Below are positions 25,822-36,752 of a stretch of DNA of 37,540 bases, in pieces; the stretch's first letter is position 1; each line of letters begins with the position of its first letter. The DNA is taken from the NCBI RefSeq assembly GCF_000003605.2, contig NW_003110576.1, forward strand, positions 1-37,540, given 5' to 3'. Made by a program: the position numbers and the translations under genes. The notes under the pieces are model-generated. The model was not told where the DNA came from, did not search any database, and saw only the letters and a list, made by a program, of their open reading frames with translations. This DNA is from Saccoglossus kowalevskii (taxonomy: Eukaryota; Hemichordata; Enteropneusta; Harrimaniidae).

Positions 25822-26220
25822 ATGCTGCCAGCTATCATTTACCCAGACCAATGTGCGTTTGTGAAGTACACATTTATGCCATGCTGCCAGCTATCATTTA
25901 CCTTGACCAATGTGCGTTTGAGAAGGACACATGTATGCCATGCTGCCAGTTATCATTTACCCAGACCAATGTGTCTTTGTGAAGGACACATTTATGCCAT
26001 GCTGCCAGCTATCATTTACCCAGACCAATATGCGTTTGTGAAGGACACATTTATAACATGCTGCCAGCTATCATTTACCATGACCAATGTGCGTTTAAGA
26101 AGGACACATTTATGCCATGCTGCCAGCTATCATTTACCCAGACCAATGTGCGTTTGTGAAGGACACATTTATGCCATGCTGCCAGCTATCATTTACCCAG
26201 ACCAATGTGTGTGTGTGTGA
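25822..26220 (+). repeat. HOR3 copy 1 (399 bp), ends in a TG tract
   Basis: HOR3 follows the order GTACAC/CCTTGACC; ACATGTATG/CAGTTATC; TGTCTTTG; CCAATATGCG; ACCATGACC; an A-type-like monomer; a T-type monomer; then a 14-base TG tract. This copy has TTATAACATG and GCGTTTAAGAAGG. Confidence 0.87.
26206..26219 (+). repeat. TG tract, 14 bases, in a 61-bp monomer
   Basis: Seven TG units. One TG has been added to the 12-base form, so the host monomer is 61 bp and the downstream frame shifts. Confidence 0.9.
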
Positions 26221-26620
26221 AGGACACATTTATGCCATGCTGCCAGCTATCATTTACCCAGAGCAATGTGCGTTTGTGAAGTACACATTTATGCCATGCT
26301 GCCAGCTATCATTTACCTTGACCAATGTGCGTTTGAGAAGGACACATGTATGCCATGCTGCCAGCTATCATTTACCCAGACCAATGTGTCTTTGTGAAGG
26401 ACACATTTATGCCATGCTGCCAGCTATCATTTACCTTGACCAATGTGCGTTTGAGAAGGACACATGTATGCCATGCTGCCAGCTATCATTTACCCAGACC
26501 AATGTGTCTTTGTGAAGGACACATTTATGCCATGCTGCCAGCTATCATTTACCCAGACCAATGTGCGTTTGTGAAGGACACATTTATGCTATGCTGCCAG
26601 CTATCATTTACCCAGACCAA

Positions 26621-26634
26621 TGTGTGTGTGTGTG
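26621..26634 (+). repeat. TG tract, 14 bases, in a 61-bp monomer
   Basis: Seven TG units after a monomer carrying TATGCTATG; the same pairing recurs at 36304. Confidence 0.9.
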
Positions 26635-26643
26635 AAGGACACA

Positions 26644-27224
26644 TTTATGCCATGCTGCCTGCTATCATTTACCCAGACCAATGTGCGTTTGTGAAGTAGA
26701 CATTTATGCCATGCTGCCAGCTATCATTTACCTTGACCAATGTGCGTTTGAGAAGGACACATGTATGCCATGCTGCCAGTTATCATCTACCCAGACCAAT
26801 GTGTCTTTGTGAAGGACACATTTATGCCATGCTGCCAGCTATCATTTACCAGAACAATGTGCGTTTGTGAAGTACACATTTATGCCATGCTGCCAGCTAT
26901 AATTTACCTGAACCAATGTGCGTTTGAGAAGGACACGTGTATGCTATGCTGCCAGTTATCATTTACCCAGACCAATGTGCGTTTGTGAAAGACACATTTA
27001 TGCCATGCTGCCAGCTATCATTTACCCAGACCAATGTGCGTTTGTGAAAGACACATTTATGCCATGCTGCCAGCTATCATTTACCCAGACCAATGTGCGT
27101 TTGAGAAGGACACATTTATGCCACGCTGCCAGCTATCATTTACCCAGACCAATGTGCGTTTGAGAAGGACACATTTATGCCATGCTGCCAGCTATCATTT
27201 ACCCAGACCGATGTGCGTTTGAGT
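26644..27224 (+). repeat. Duplicated segment S4, second copy
   Basis: Sister of 1040-1620. Differences include CATCTACCC, CAGAACAATG for CAGAGCAATG, and TTTGTGAAAG for TTTGCGAAAG. Confidence 0.82.
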
Positions 27225-27849
27225 AGGACACATTTATGGCATGCTACCAGCTATCATTTACCCAGACCAATGTGCGTTTGAGAAGAATACATTTATGCCA
27301 TGCTGCCAGATATCATTTACCTGGACCAATATGCGTTTGTGAAGGATACATTTGAGCCATGCTGCCATCTATCATTTACCCAGACCAATGTGCGTTTGAG
27401 AACGGCACATTTATGCCATGCTGCCAGCGATCATTCACCCAGACCAATGTGCGTTTGAGAAGGACACATTCATGCCATGCTGCCAGCTATCATTTACCCA
27501 GAGCAATGTGCGTTTGTGAAGTACACATTTATGCCATGCTGCCAGCTATAATTTACCTGAACCAATGTGCGTTTGAGAAGGACACATTTATGCCATGCTG
27601 CCAGCTATCATTTACCCAGACCAATGTGCGTTTGAGAAGGACACATTTATGCCATGCTGCCAGCTATCATTTACCTAGACCGATGTGCGTTTGAGAAGGA
27701 CACATTTAAGGCATGCTACCAGCAATCATTCACCCAGACCAATGTGCGTTTGAGAAGGACACATTTATGCCATGCTGCCTGCTATCATTTACCCAGACCA
27801 ATGTGCATTTGTGAAGTACACATTTATGCCATGCTGCCAGCTATCATTT
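27129..27849 (+). repeat. Duplicated segment S7, second copy
   Basis: Overlaps the right end of S4 second copy, so this part of the array joins sequence related to 1 kb with sequence related to 20 kb. GAGTAGGACAC is private. Confidence 0.83.
27305..27694 (+). repeat. HOR2 full copy 5 (390 bp)
   Basis: Sister of copy 4 with TTTGAGCC as its clearest private change. It follows a segment whose nearest match is at 1.0-1.6 kb, so it sits at a mosaic junction. Confidence 0.88.
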
Positions 27850-28775
27850 ACCCAGACCAATGTGCGTTTGAGAAGGACGCATTTATGCCATGCTGCCAGC
27901 TATCATTTACACCAGACCAATGTGCGTTTCTGAAGTACACATTTATGCCATACTGCCAGCTATAATTTACCTGAACCAATGTGCGTTTGAGAAGGACACA
28001 TTTATGCCATGCTGTCAGCTATCATTTACCCAGACCAATGTGCGTTTGAGAAGGACACATATATGCCATGCTGCCAGCTATCATTTACCCAGACCGATGT
28101 GCGCTTGAGAAGGACACATTTATGGCATGCTACCAGCTATCATTTACCTAGACCAATGTGCGTTTGAGAAGGATACATTTATGCCATGCTGCCAGATATC
28201 ATTTACCCAGACCAATGTGCGTTTGAGAACGGCACATTTATGCCATGCTGCCAGCGATCATTCACCCAGACCAATGTGCGTTTGAGAAGGATACATTTAT
28301 GCCATGCTGCCAGCTATCATTTACCCAGACCAATGTGCGTTTGAGAACGGCACATTTATGCCATGCTGCCAGCGATCATTCACCCAGACCAATGTGCGTT
28401 TGAGAAGGACACATTTATGCCATGCTGCCAGCTATCATTTACCCAGAGCAATGTGCGTTTGTGAAGTACACATTTATGCCATGCTGCCAGCTATAATTTA
28501 CCTGAACCAATGTGCGTTTGAGAAGGACACATTTATGCCATGCTGCCAGCTATCATTTACCCAGAGCAATGTGCGTTTGTGAAGTACACATTTATGCCAT
28601 GCTGCCAGCTATAATTTACCTGAACCAATGTGCGTTTGAGAAAGACACATTTATGCCATGCTGCCAGGTATCATTTACCCAGACCAATGTGCGTTTGAGA
28701 AGGACACATTTATGCCATGTTGCCACCTATCATTTACCCAGACCGATGTGCGTTTGAGAAGGACACATTTATGGC

Positions 28776-29054
28776 ATGCTTCCAGCAATCATACACCCAG
28801 ACCAATGTGCGTTAGAGAAGGACACATTTATGGCATGCTATCAGCTATCATTCACCCAGACCAATGTGCGTTTGAGAAGGACACATTTATGCCATGCTGC
28901 CAGCTATCATTTACCCAGACCAATGTGCATTTGTGAAGTACACATTTATGCCATGCTGCCAGCTATCATTTACCTTGACCAATGTGCGTTTGAGAAGGAC
29001 ACATGTATGTCATGCTGCCAGTTATCATTTACCCAGACCAATGTGTCTTTGTGA
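28776..29054 (+). repeat. HOR1 short form 5 (279 bp)
   Basis: Short form with CATACACCC. Private changes are CTTCCAGC, GCGTTAGAG, CTATCAGC, GTGCATTTG and TATGTCATG. Its last part overlaps the start of HOR3 copy 2. Confidence 0.87.
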
Positions 29055-29292
29055 AGGACACATTTATGCCATGCTGCCAGCTATCATTTACCCAGACCAA
29101 TATGCGTTTGTGAAGGACACATTTATGCCATGCTGCCAGCTATCATTTACCATGACCAATGTGCGTTTGAGAAGAACACATTTATGCCATGCTGCCAGCT
29201 ATCATTTACCCAGACCAATGTGCGTTTGTGAAGGACACATTTATGCCATGCTGCCAGCTATCATTTACCCAGACCAATGTGTGTGTGTGTGA
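28894..29292 (+). repeat. HOR3 copy 2 (399 bp), ends in a TG tract
   Basis: Exactly 3,072 bp after copy 1 and of identical length. Marks are GTGCATTTG, TATGTCATG and GAGAAGAACAC. It begins the 28.9-29.8 kb duplicated segment. Confidence 0.87.
29278..29291 (+). repeat. TG tract, 14 bases, in a 61-bp monomer
   Basis: Closes HOR3 copy 2. The two-base gain lets a 191-codon open frame pass the usual stop. Confidence 0.9.
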
Positions 29293-29810
29293 AGGACACA
29301 TTTATGCCATGCTGCCAGCTATCATTTACCCAGACCAATGTGCGTTTGTGAAGGACACATATATGCCATGCTGCCAGCTATCATTTACCTTGACCAATGT
29401 GCGTTTGAGAAGGACACATGTATGCCATGCTGCCAGTTATCATTTACCCAGACCAATGTGTCTTTGTGAAGGACACATTTATGCCATGCTGCCAGCTATC
29501 ATTTACCCAGAGCAATGTGCGTTTGTGAAGTACACATTTATGCCATGCTGCCAGCTATCATTTACCTTGACCAATGTGCGTTTGAGAAGAACACATGTAT
29601 GCCATGCTGCCAGCTATCATTTACCCAGACCAATGTGTCTTTGTGAAGGACACATTTATGCCATGCTGCCAGCTATCATTTACCTTGACCAATGTGCGTT
29701 TGAGAAGGACACATGTATGCCATGCTGCCAGCTATCATTTACCCAGACCAATGTGTCTTTGTGAAGGACACATTGATGCCATGCTGCCAGCTATCATTTA
29801 CCCAGACCAA

Positions 29811-29824
29811 TGTGTGTGTGTGTG
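29811..29824 (+). repeat. TG tract, 14 bases, in a 61-bp monomer
   Basis: Seven TG units, preceded by a private ACATTGATG change in the monomer before. Confidence 0.9.
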
Positions 29825-30093
29825 AAGGACACATTTATGCCATGCTGCCAGCTATCATTTACCCAGACCAATGTGCGTTTGTGAAGGACACATTTATGCC
29901 ATGCTGCCAGCTATCATTTACCTTGACCAATGTGCGTTTGAGAAGGACACATGTATGCTATGCTGCCAGTTATCATTTACCCAGACCAATGTGTCTTTGA
30001 AAAGGACACATTTAGGGCATACTGCCAGCTATCAGTTACCCAGACCGATGTGCGTTTGAGAAGGACACATTTAAGGCATGCTACCAGCAATCA

Positions 30094-31090
30094 TTCACCC
30101 AGACCAATGTGCGTTTGAGAAGGACGCATTTATGCCATGCTGCCAGCTATCATTTACCCAGACCAATATGCGTTTGTGAAGTACACATTTATGCCATGCT
30201 GCCAGCTATAATTTACCTGAACCAATGTGCGTTTGAGAAGGACACATTTATGCCATGCTGCCAGCTATCATTTACCCAGACCGATGTGCGTTTGTAAAGG
30301 ACACATTTATGCCATGCTACCAGCTATCATTCACCCAGACCAATGTGCGTTTGAGAAGGACACATTTATGCCATGCTGCCAACTATCATTTACCCAGACT
30401 GATGTGCGTTTGAGAAGGACACATTTAAGGCATGCTACCAGTAATCATTCACCCAGACCAATGTGCGTTTGAGAAGGACACATTTATGGCATGCTACCAG
30501 CTATCATTCACCCAGACCAATGTGCGTTTGAGAAGGACACATTTATGCCATGCTGCCAGCTATCATTTACCAAGACCGATGTGCGTTTGTGAAGGACACA
30601 TTTATGCCATGCTACCAGTTATCATTCACCCAGACCAATGTGCGTTTGAGAAGGACACATTTATGCCATGCTGCCTGCTATCATTTACCCAGACCAATGT
30701 GCCTTTGTGAAGTACACATTTATGCCATGTTGCCAGCTATCATTTACCTTGACCAATGTGCGTTTGAGAAGGACACATGTATGCCATGCCGCCAGTTATC
30801 ATTTACCCAGACCAATGTGTCTTTGTGAAGGACACATTTATGCCATGCTGCCAGCTATCATTTACCCAGAGCAATGTGCGTTTGTGAAGTACACATTTAT
30901 GCCATGCTGCCAGCTATCAATTTACCTGAACCAATGTGCGTTTGAGAAGGACACATTTATGCCATGCTGCCAGCTATCATTTACCCAGACCAATGTGCGT
31001 TTGAGAAGGACACATTTATGCCATGCTGCCAGCTATCATTTACCCAGACCGATGTGCGTTTGAGAAGGACACATTTATGGCATGCTACCA
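30094..31090 (+). repeat. Duplicated segment S6, second copy
   Basis: Near-identical to 13330-14325. Private CTATCAATTTACC near 30916 adds one base and moves the offset to 16,765. Confidence 0.86.
30432..30828 (+). repeat. HOR1 full copy 7 (397 bp)
   Basis: Sister of the copy at 13668, 16,764 bp away. It shares the four rare subfamily marks but not the two private changes of that copy, so it is the less altered of the pair. Confidence 0.9.
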
Positions 31091-31204
31091 GCTATCATTC
31101 ACCCAGACCAATGTGCGTTTGAGAAGGACACATTTATGCCATGCTGCCAGCTATCATTTACCCAGACCGATGTGCGTTTGTGAAGGACACATTTATGCCA
31201 TGCT

Positions 31205-31594
31205 ACCAGATATCATTTACCTGGACCAATGTGCGTTTGTGAAGGATACATTTATGCCATGCTGACATCTATCATTTACCCAGACCAATGTGCGTTTGAG
31301 AACGGCACATTTATGCCATGCTGCCAGCGATCATTCACCCAGACCAATGTGCGTTTGAGAAGGACACATTTATGCCATGCTGCCAGCTATCATTTACCCA
31401 GATCAATGTGCGTTTGTGAAGTACACATTTATGCCATGCTGCCAGCTATAATTTACCTGAACCAATGTGCGTTTGAGAAGGACACATTTATGCCATGCTG
31501 CCAGCTATCATTTACCCAGACCAATGTGCGTTTGAGAAGGACACATTTATGCCATGCTGCCAGCTATCATTTACCCAGACCGATGTGCGTTTGA
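31205..31594 (+). repeat. HOR2 full copy 6 (390 bp)
   Basis: Has ACCAGATATC and CTGACATC like copy 3, but also CAGATCAATG, which is otherwise seen in copy 1. It retains CCAATGTGCG where other copies have CCAATATGCG. Confidence 0.88.
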
Positions 31595-31694
31595 GAAGGA
31601 CACATTCATGGCATGCTACCAGCAATCATTTACCCAGACCAATGTGTGTTTGTGAAGGACACATTTATGCCATGCTGCCAGCTATCATTCACCA

Positions 31695-32273
31695 AGACCA
31701 ATGTGCGTTTGTGAAGGACACATTTATGCCATGCTGCCAGCTATCATTTACCCAGACCAATGTGCGTTTGTGAAGGACATATTTATGCCATGCTGCCAGC
31801 TATCATTTACCCAGACCAATGTGCATTTGAGAACGGCACATTTATGCCATGCTGCCAGCGATCATTCACCCAGACCAATGTGCGTTTGAGAACGGCACAT
31901 TTATGCCATGCTGCCAGCGATCATTCACCCAGACCAATGTGCGTTTGAGAAGGACACATTTATGCCATGCTGCCAGCTATCATTTACCAAGACCGATGTG
32001 CGTTTGTGAAGGACACATTTATGCCATGCTACCAGTTATCATTCACCCAGACCAATGTGCGTTTGAGAAGGACACATTTTGCCATGCTGCCTGCTATCAT
32101 TTACCCAGACCAATGTGCGTTTGTGAAGTACACATTTATGCCATGCTGCCAGCTATCATTTACCTTGACCAATGTGCGTTTGAGAAGGACACATGTATGC
32201 CATGCTGCCAGTTATCATTTACCCAGACCAATGTGTCTTTGTGAAGGACACATTTATGCCATGCTGCCAGCTA
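31695..32273 (+). repeat. Duplicated segment S10, first copy
   Basis: About 10 monomers that recur at 33346-33924, offset 1,651. Marks are GGACATATTT, GTGCATTTGAGAACGG, two consecutive ACGGCAC/CAGCGATC monomers, and CACATTTTGCC with one base missing. Confidence 0.86.
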
Positions 32274-32399
32274 TCATTTACCCAGAGCAATGTGCGTTTG
32301 TGAAGTACACAGTTATGCCATGCTGCCAGCTATAATTTACCTGAACCAATGTGCGTTTGAGAAGGACACATTTATGCCATGCTGCCAGCTATCATATAC

Positions 32400-33265
32400 C
32401 CAGACCGATGTGCGTTTGAGAAGGACACATTTAAGGCATGCTACCAGCAATCATTCACCCAGACCAATGTGCGTTTGAGAAGGACACATTTATGGCATGC
32501 TACCAGCTATCATTCACCCAGACCAATGTGCGTTTGAGAAGGACACATTTATGCCATGCTGCCAGCAATCATTTACCAAGACCGATGTGCGTTTGTGAAG
32601 GACACATTTATGCCATGCTACCAGTTATCATTCACCCAGACCAATGTGCGTTTGAGAAGGACACATTTATGCCATGCTGCCTGCTATCATTTACCCAGAC
32701 CAATGTGCGTTTGTGAAGTACACATTTATGCCATGCTGCCAGCTATCATTTACCTTGACCAATGTGCGTTTGAGAAGGACACATGTATGCCATGCTGCCA
32801 GTTATCATTTACCCAGACCAATGTGTCTTTGTGAAGGACACATTTATGCCATGCTGCCAGCTATCATTTACCCAGAGCAATGTGCGTTTGTGAAGTACAC
32901 ATTTATGCCATGCTGCCAGCTATAATTTACCTGAACCAATGTGCGTTTGAGAAGGACACATTTATGCCATGCTGCCAGCTATCATTTACCCAGACCAATG
33001 TGCGTTTGAGAAGGACACATTTATGCCATGCTGCCAGCTATCATTTACCCAGACCGATGTGCGTTTGAGAACGACACATTTATGGCATGCTACCAGCAAT
33101 CATTTACCCAGACCAAAGTGTGTTTGTGAAGGACACATTTATGCCATGCTGCCAGCTATCATTCACCAAGACCAATGTGCGTTTGTGAAGGACACATTTA
33201 TGCCATGCTGCCAGCTATCATTTACCCAGACCAATGTGCGTTTGTGAAGGACACATTTATGCCAT
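32400..33265 (+). repeat. Segment matching 13630-14495
   Basis: Same monomer order as 13630-14495 at constant offset 18,770, but without the rare S6 subfamily marks. It is related to S6 by an older copy or has been overwritten in part. It keeps GACCAAAGTGTGTTTG near 33111. Confidence 0.8.
32438..32834 (+). repeat. HOR1 full copy 8 (397 bp)
   Basis: Near-consensus except for CAGCAATC in place of CAGCTATC before ACCAAGACCGATG, near 32563. It lies in a segment that matches 13.6-14.5 kb at offset 18,770, yet lacks the rare marks of the copy at 13668. That suggests local conversion inside a larger duplication. Confidence 0.88.
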
Positions 33266-33345
33266 GCTGCCAGATATCATTCACCCAGACCAATGTGCGT
33301 TTGTGAAGGACACATTTTTGCCATGCTGCCAGCTATCATTTACCC

Positions 33346-33924
33346 AGACCAATGTGCGTTTGTGAAGGACACATTTATGCCATGCTGCCAGCTATCATTT
33401 ACCCAGACCAATGTGCGTTTGTGAAGGACATATTTATGCCATGCTGCCAGCTATCATTTACCCAGACCAATGTGCATTTGAGAACGGCACATTTATGCCA
33501 TGCTGCCAGCGATCATTCACCCAGACCAATGTGCGTTTGAGAACGGCACATTTATGCCATGCTGCCAGCGATCATTCACCCAGACCAATGTGCGTTTGAG
33601 AAGGACACATTTATGCCATGCTGCCAGCTATCATTTACCAAGACCGATGTGCGTTTGTGAAGGACACATTTATGCCATGCTACCAGTTATCATTCACCCA
33701 GACCAATGTGCGTTTGAGAAGGACACATTTTGCCATGCTGCCTGCTATCATTTACCCAGACCAATGTGCGTTTGTGAAGTACACATTTATGCCATGCTGC
33801 CAGCTATCATTTACCTTGACCAATGTGCGTTTGAGAAGGACACATGTATGCCATGCTGCCAGTTATCATTTACCCAGACCAATGTGTCTTTGTGAAGGAC
33901 ACATTTATGCCATGCTGCCAGCTA
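33346..33924 (+). repeat. Duplicated segment S10, second copy
   Basis: I saw no difference from 31695-32273 within the match, including the 1-bp loss at CACATTTTGCC. It is the closest and probably youngest pair in the window. The match ends where this copy has ACCAGAGCAATG and GAAGGACAC while the other has CCCAGAGCAATG and GAAGTACAC. Confidence 0.86.
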
Positions 33925-34353
33925 TCATTTACCAGAGCAATGTGCGTTTGTGAAGGACACATTTATGCCATGCTGCCAGCTATAATTTACCTGAACCAAT
34001 GTGCGTTTGAGAAGGACACATTTATGCCATGCTGCCAGCTATCATTTACCCAGACCAATGTGCGTTTGAGAAGGACACATTTATTCCATGCTGCCAGCTA
34101 TCATTTACCCAGACCGATGTGCGTTTGAGAAGGACACATTTATGGCATGCTACCAGCAATCATTTACCCAGACCAATGTGTGTTTGTGAAGGACACATTT
34201 ATGCCATGCTGCCAGCTATCATTCACCAAGACCAATGTGCGTTTGTGAAGGACACATTTATGCCATGCTGCCAGCTATCATTTACCCAGACCAATGTGCG
34301 TTTGTGAAGGACACATTTATGCCATGCTGCCAGCTATCATTTACCCAGACCAA

Positions 34354-34365
34354 TGTGTGTGTGTG
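34354..34365 (+). repeat. TG tract, 12 bases
   Basis: The only 12-base form after 26 kb. The next monomer has TATGCTATGCGGCC. Confidence 0.9.
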
Positions 34366-35154
34366 AAGGACACATTTATGCTATGCGGCCAGCTATCATT
34401 TACCCAGACCAATGTGCGTTTGAGAAGGACACATTTATGCCATGCTGCCAGCTATCATTTACCCAGACCGATGTGCGTTTGAGAAGGACACATTTATGGC
34501 ATGCTACCAGCTATCATTCACCCAGACCAATGTGCGTTTGAGAAGGACACATTTATGCCATGCTGCCAGCTATCATTTACCCAGACCGATGTGCGTTTGT
34601 GAAGGACACATTTATGCCATGCTACCAGCTATCATTCACCCAGACCAATGTGCGTTTGACAAGGACACATTTATGCCATGCTGCCAGCTATCATTTACCA
34701 AGACCAATGCGCGTTTATGAAGGACACATTTATGGCATGCTACCAGCTATCATTTACCTAGACCAATGTGCGTTTGAGAAGGACACATTTATGTCATGCT
34801 GCCAGCTATCATTTACCCTGACCAATGTGCGTTTGAGAAGGACACATGTATGGCATGCTACCGGCTATCATTTACCCAGAGCAATGTACGTTTGTGAAGT
34901 ACACATTTATGCCATGCTGCCAGCTATCATTTACCTGAACCAATGCGCGTTTATGAAGGACACATTTATGGCATGCTACCAGCTATCATTTACCTAGACC
35001 AATGTGCGTTTGAGAAGGACACATTTATGTCATGCTGCCAGCTATCATTTACCCTGACCAATGTGCGTTTGAGAAGGACACATGTATGGCATGCTACCAG
35101 CTATCATTTACCCAGACCAATGTGCGTTTGAGAAGGACACATTTATGCCATGCT

Positions 35155-35310
35155 GCCAGATATCATTTACCTGGACCAATATGCGTTTGTGAAGGATACA
35201 TTTATGCCATGCTGACATCTATCATTTACCCAGACCAATGTGCGTTTGAGAACAAGCACATTTATGCCATGCTGCCAGCGATCATTCACCCAGACCAATG
35301 TGCATTTGAG
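35155..35310 (+). repeat. HOR2 partial copy
   Basis: Starts with CAGATATC/CCTGGACCAATATG and CTGACATC. The third monomer reads GAACAAGCAC where full copies have GAACGGCAC. After CAGCGATC the array switches to the HOR3 path, placing a junction near 35.3 kb. Confidence 0.75.
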
Positions 35311-35327
35311 AAGGACACATTTATGCC

Positions 35328-35726
35328 ATGCTGCCAGCTATCATTTACCCAGACCAATGTGCGTTTGTGAAGTACACATTTATGCCATGCTGCCAGCTAT
35401 CATTTACCTTGACCAATGTGCGTTTGAGAAGGACACATGTATGCCATGCTGCCAGTTATCATTTACCCAGACCAATGTGTCTTTGTGAAGGACACATTTA
35501 TGCCATGCTGCCAGCTATCATTTACCCAGACCAATATGCGTTTGTGAAGGACACATTTATGCCATGCTGCCAGCTATCATTTACCATGACCAATGTGCGT
35601 TTTAGAAGGACACATTTATGCCATGCTGCCAGCTATCATTTACCCAGACCAATGTGCGTTTGTGAAGGACACATTTATGCCATGCTGCCAGCTATCATTT
35701 ACCCAGACCAATGTGTGTGTGTGTGA
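35328..35726 (+). repeat. HOR3 copy 3 (399 bp), ends in a TG tract
   Basis: Exactly 6,434 bp after copy 2. GCGTTTTAGAAGG, where A-type monomers have GCGTTTGAGAAGG, is its clearest private mark. Confidence 0.87.
35712..35725 (+). repeat. TG tract, 14 bases, in a 61-bp monomer
   Basis: Closes HOR3 copy 3 and lies within the longest open frame of the window (35593-36198). Confidence 0.9.
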
Positions 35727-36303
35727 AGGACACATTTATGCCATGCTGCCAGCTATCATTTACCCAGACCAATGTGCGTTTGTGAAGGACACATTTATGC
35801 CATGCTGCCAGCTATCATTTACCTTGACCAATGTGCGTTTGAGAAGGACACATGTATGCCATGCTGCCAGTTATCATTTACCCAGACCAATGTGTCTTTG
35901 TGAAGGACACATTTATGCCATGCTGCCAGCTATCATTTACCCAGAGCAATGTGCGTTTGTGAAGTACACATTTATGCCATGCTGCCAGCTATCATTTACC
36001 TTGACCAATGTGCGTTTGAGAAGGACACATGTATGCCATGCTGCCAGCTATCATTTACCCAGACCAATGTGTCTTTGTGAAGGACACATTTATGCCATGC
36101 TGCCAGCTATCATTTACCTTGACCAATGTGCGTTTGAGAAGGACACATGTATGCCATGCTGCCAGCTATCTTTTACCCAGACCAATGTGTCTTTGTGAAG
36201 GACACATTTATGCCATGCTGCCAGCTATCATTTACCCAGACCAATGTGCGTTTGTGAAGGACACATTTATGCTATGCTGCCAGCTATCATTTACCCAGAC
36301 CAA

Positions 36304-36317
36304 TGTGTGTGTGTGTG
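36304..36317 (+). repeat. TG tract, 14 bases
   Basis: Seven TG units followed by GAAGACAC, one G fewer than the normal GAAGGACAC, so the net monomer length is 60 bp. Confidence 0.88.
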
Positions 36318-36752
36318 AAGACACATTTATGCCATGCTACCAGCTATCATTCACCCAGACCAATGTGCGTTTGAGAAGGACACATTTTATGCCATGCTGC
36401 CAGCTATCATTTACCCAGACCGATGTGCGTTTGTGAAGGACACATTTATGCCATGCTACCAGCTATCATTCACCCAGACCAATGTGCGTTGGACAAGGAC
36501 ACATTTATGTCATGCTGCCAGCTATCATTTACCAAGACCAATGTGCGTTTATGAAGGACACATTTATGGCATGATACCAGCTATCATTTACCTAGACCAA
36601 TGTGCGTTTGTGAAGGACACATTTATGTCATGCTGCCAGATATCATTTACCCTGACCAATGTGCGTTTGAGAATGACACATGTATGGCATGATACCAGCT
36701 ATCATTTACCCAGACCAATGTGCGTTTGAGAAGGACACATTTATGCCATGCT

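Larger units (their letters stand above)
28862..29790 (+). repeat. Duplicated segment S9, first copy
   Basis: About 16 monomers that recur at 35296-36224, offset 6,434, starting with HOR3. The second half repeats a two-monomer theme (CCTTGACC / ACATGTATG, then TGTCTTTG) three times. Confidence 0.86.
35296..36224 (+). repeat. Duplicated segment S9, second copy
   Basis: Sister of 28862-29790. CTATCTTTTACC near 36168 and GCGTTTTAGAAGG are private. The part after 36029 also resembles 26346-26640 (offset 9,683), including TATGCTATG and the 14-base TG tract. Confidence 0.86.

Noticed and set aside
35593-36198. Longest open frame, 201 codons, forward strand
   Set aside because: It is pure satellite translated through shifting frames, held open by T/A order and by a 61-bp TG monomer. 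All three frames encode parts of the same 59-residue cycle and no start context or flanking gene structure is visible.
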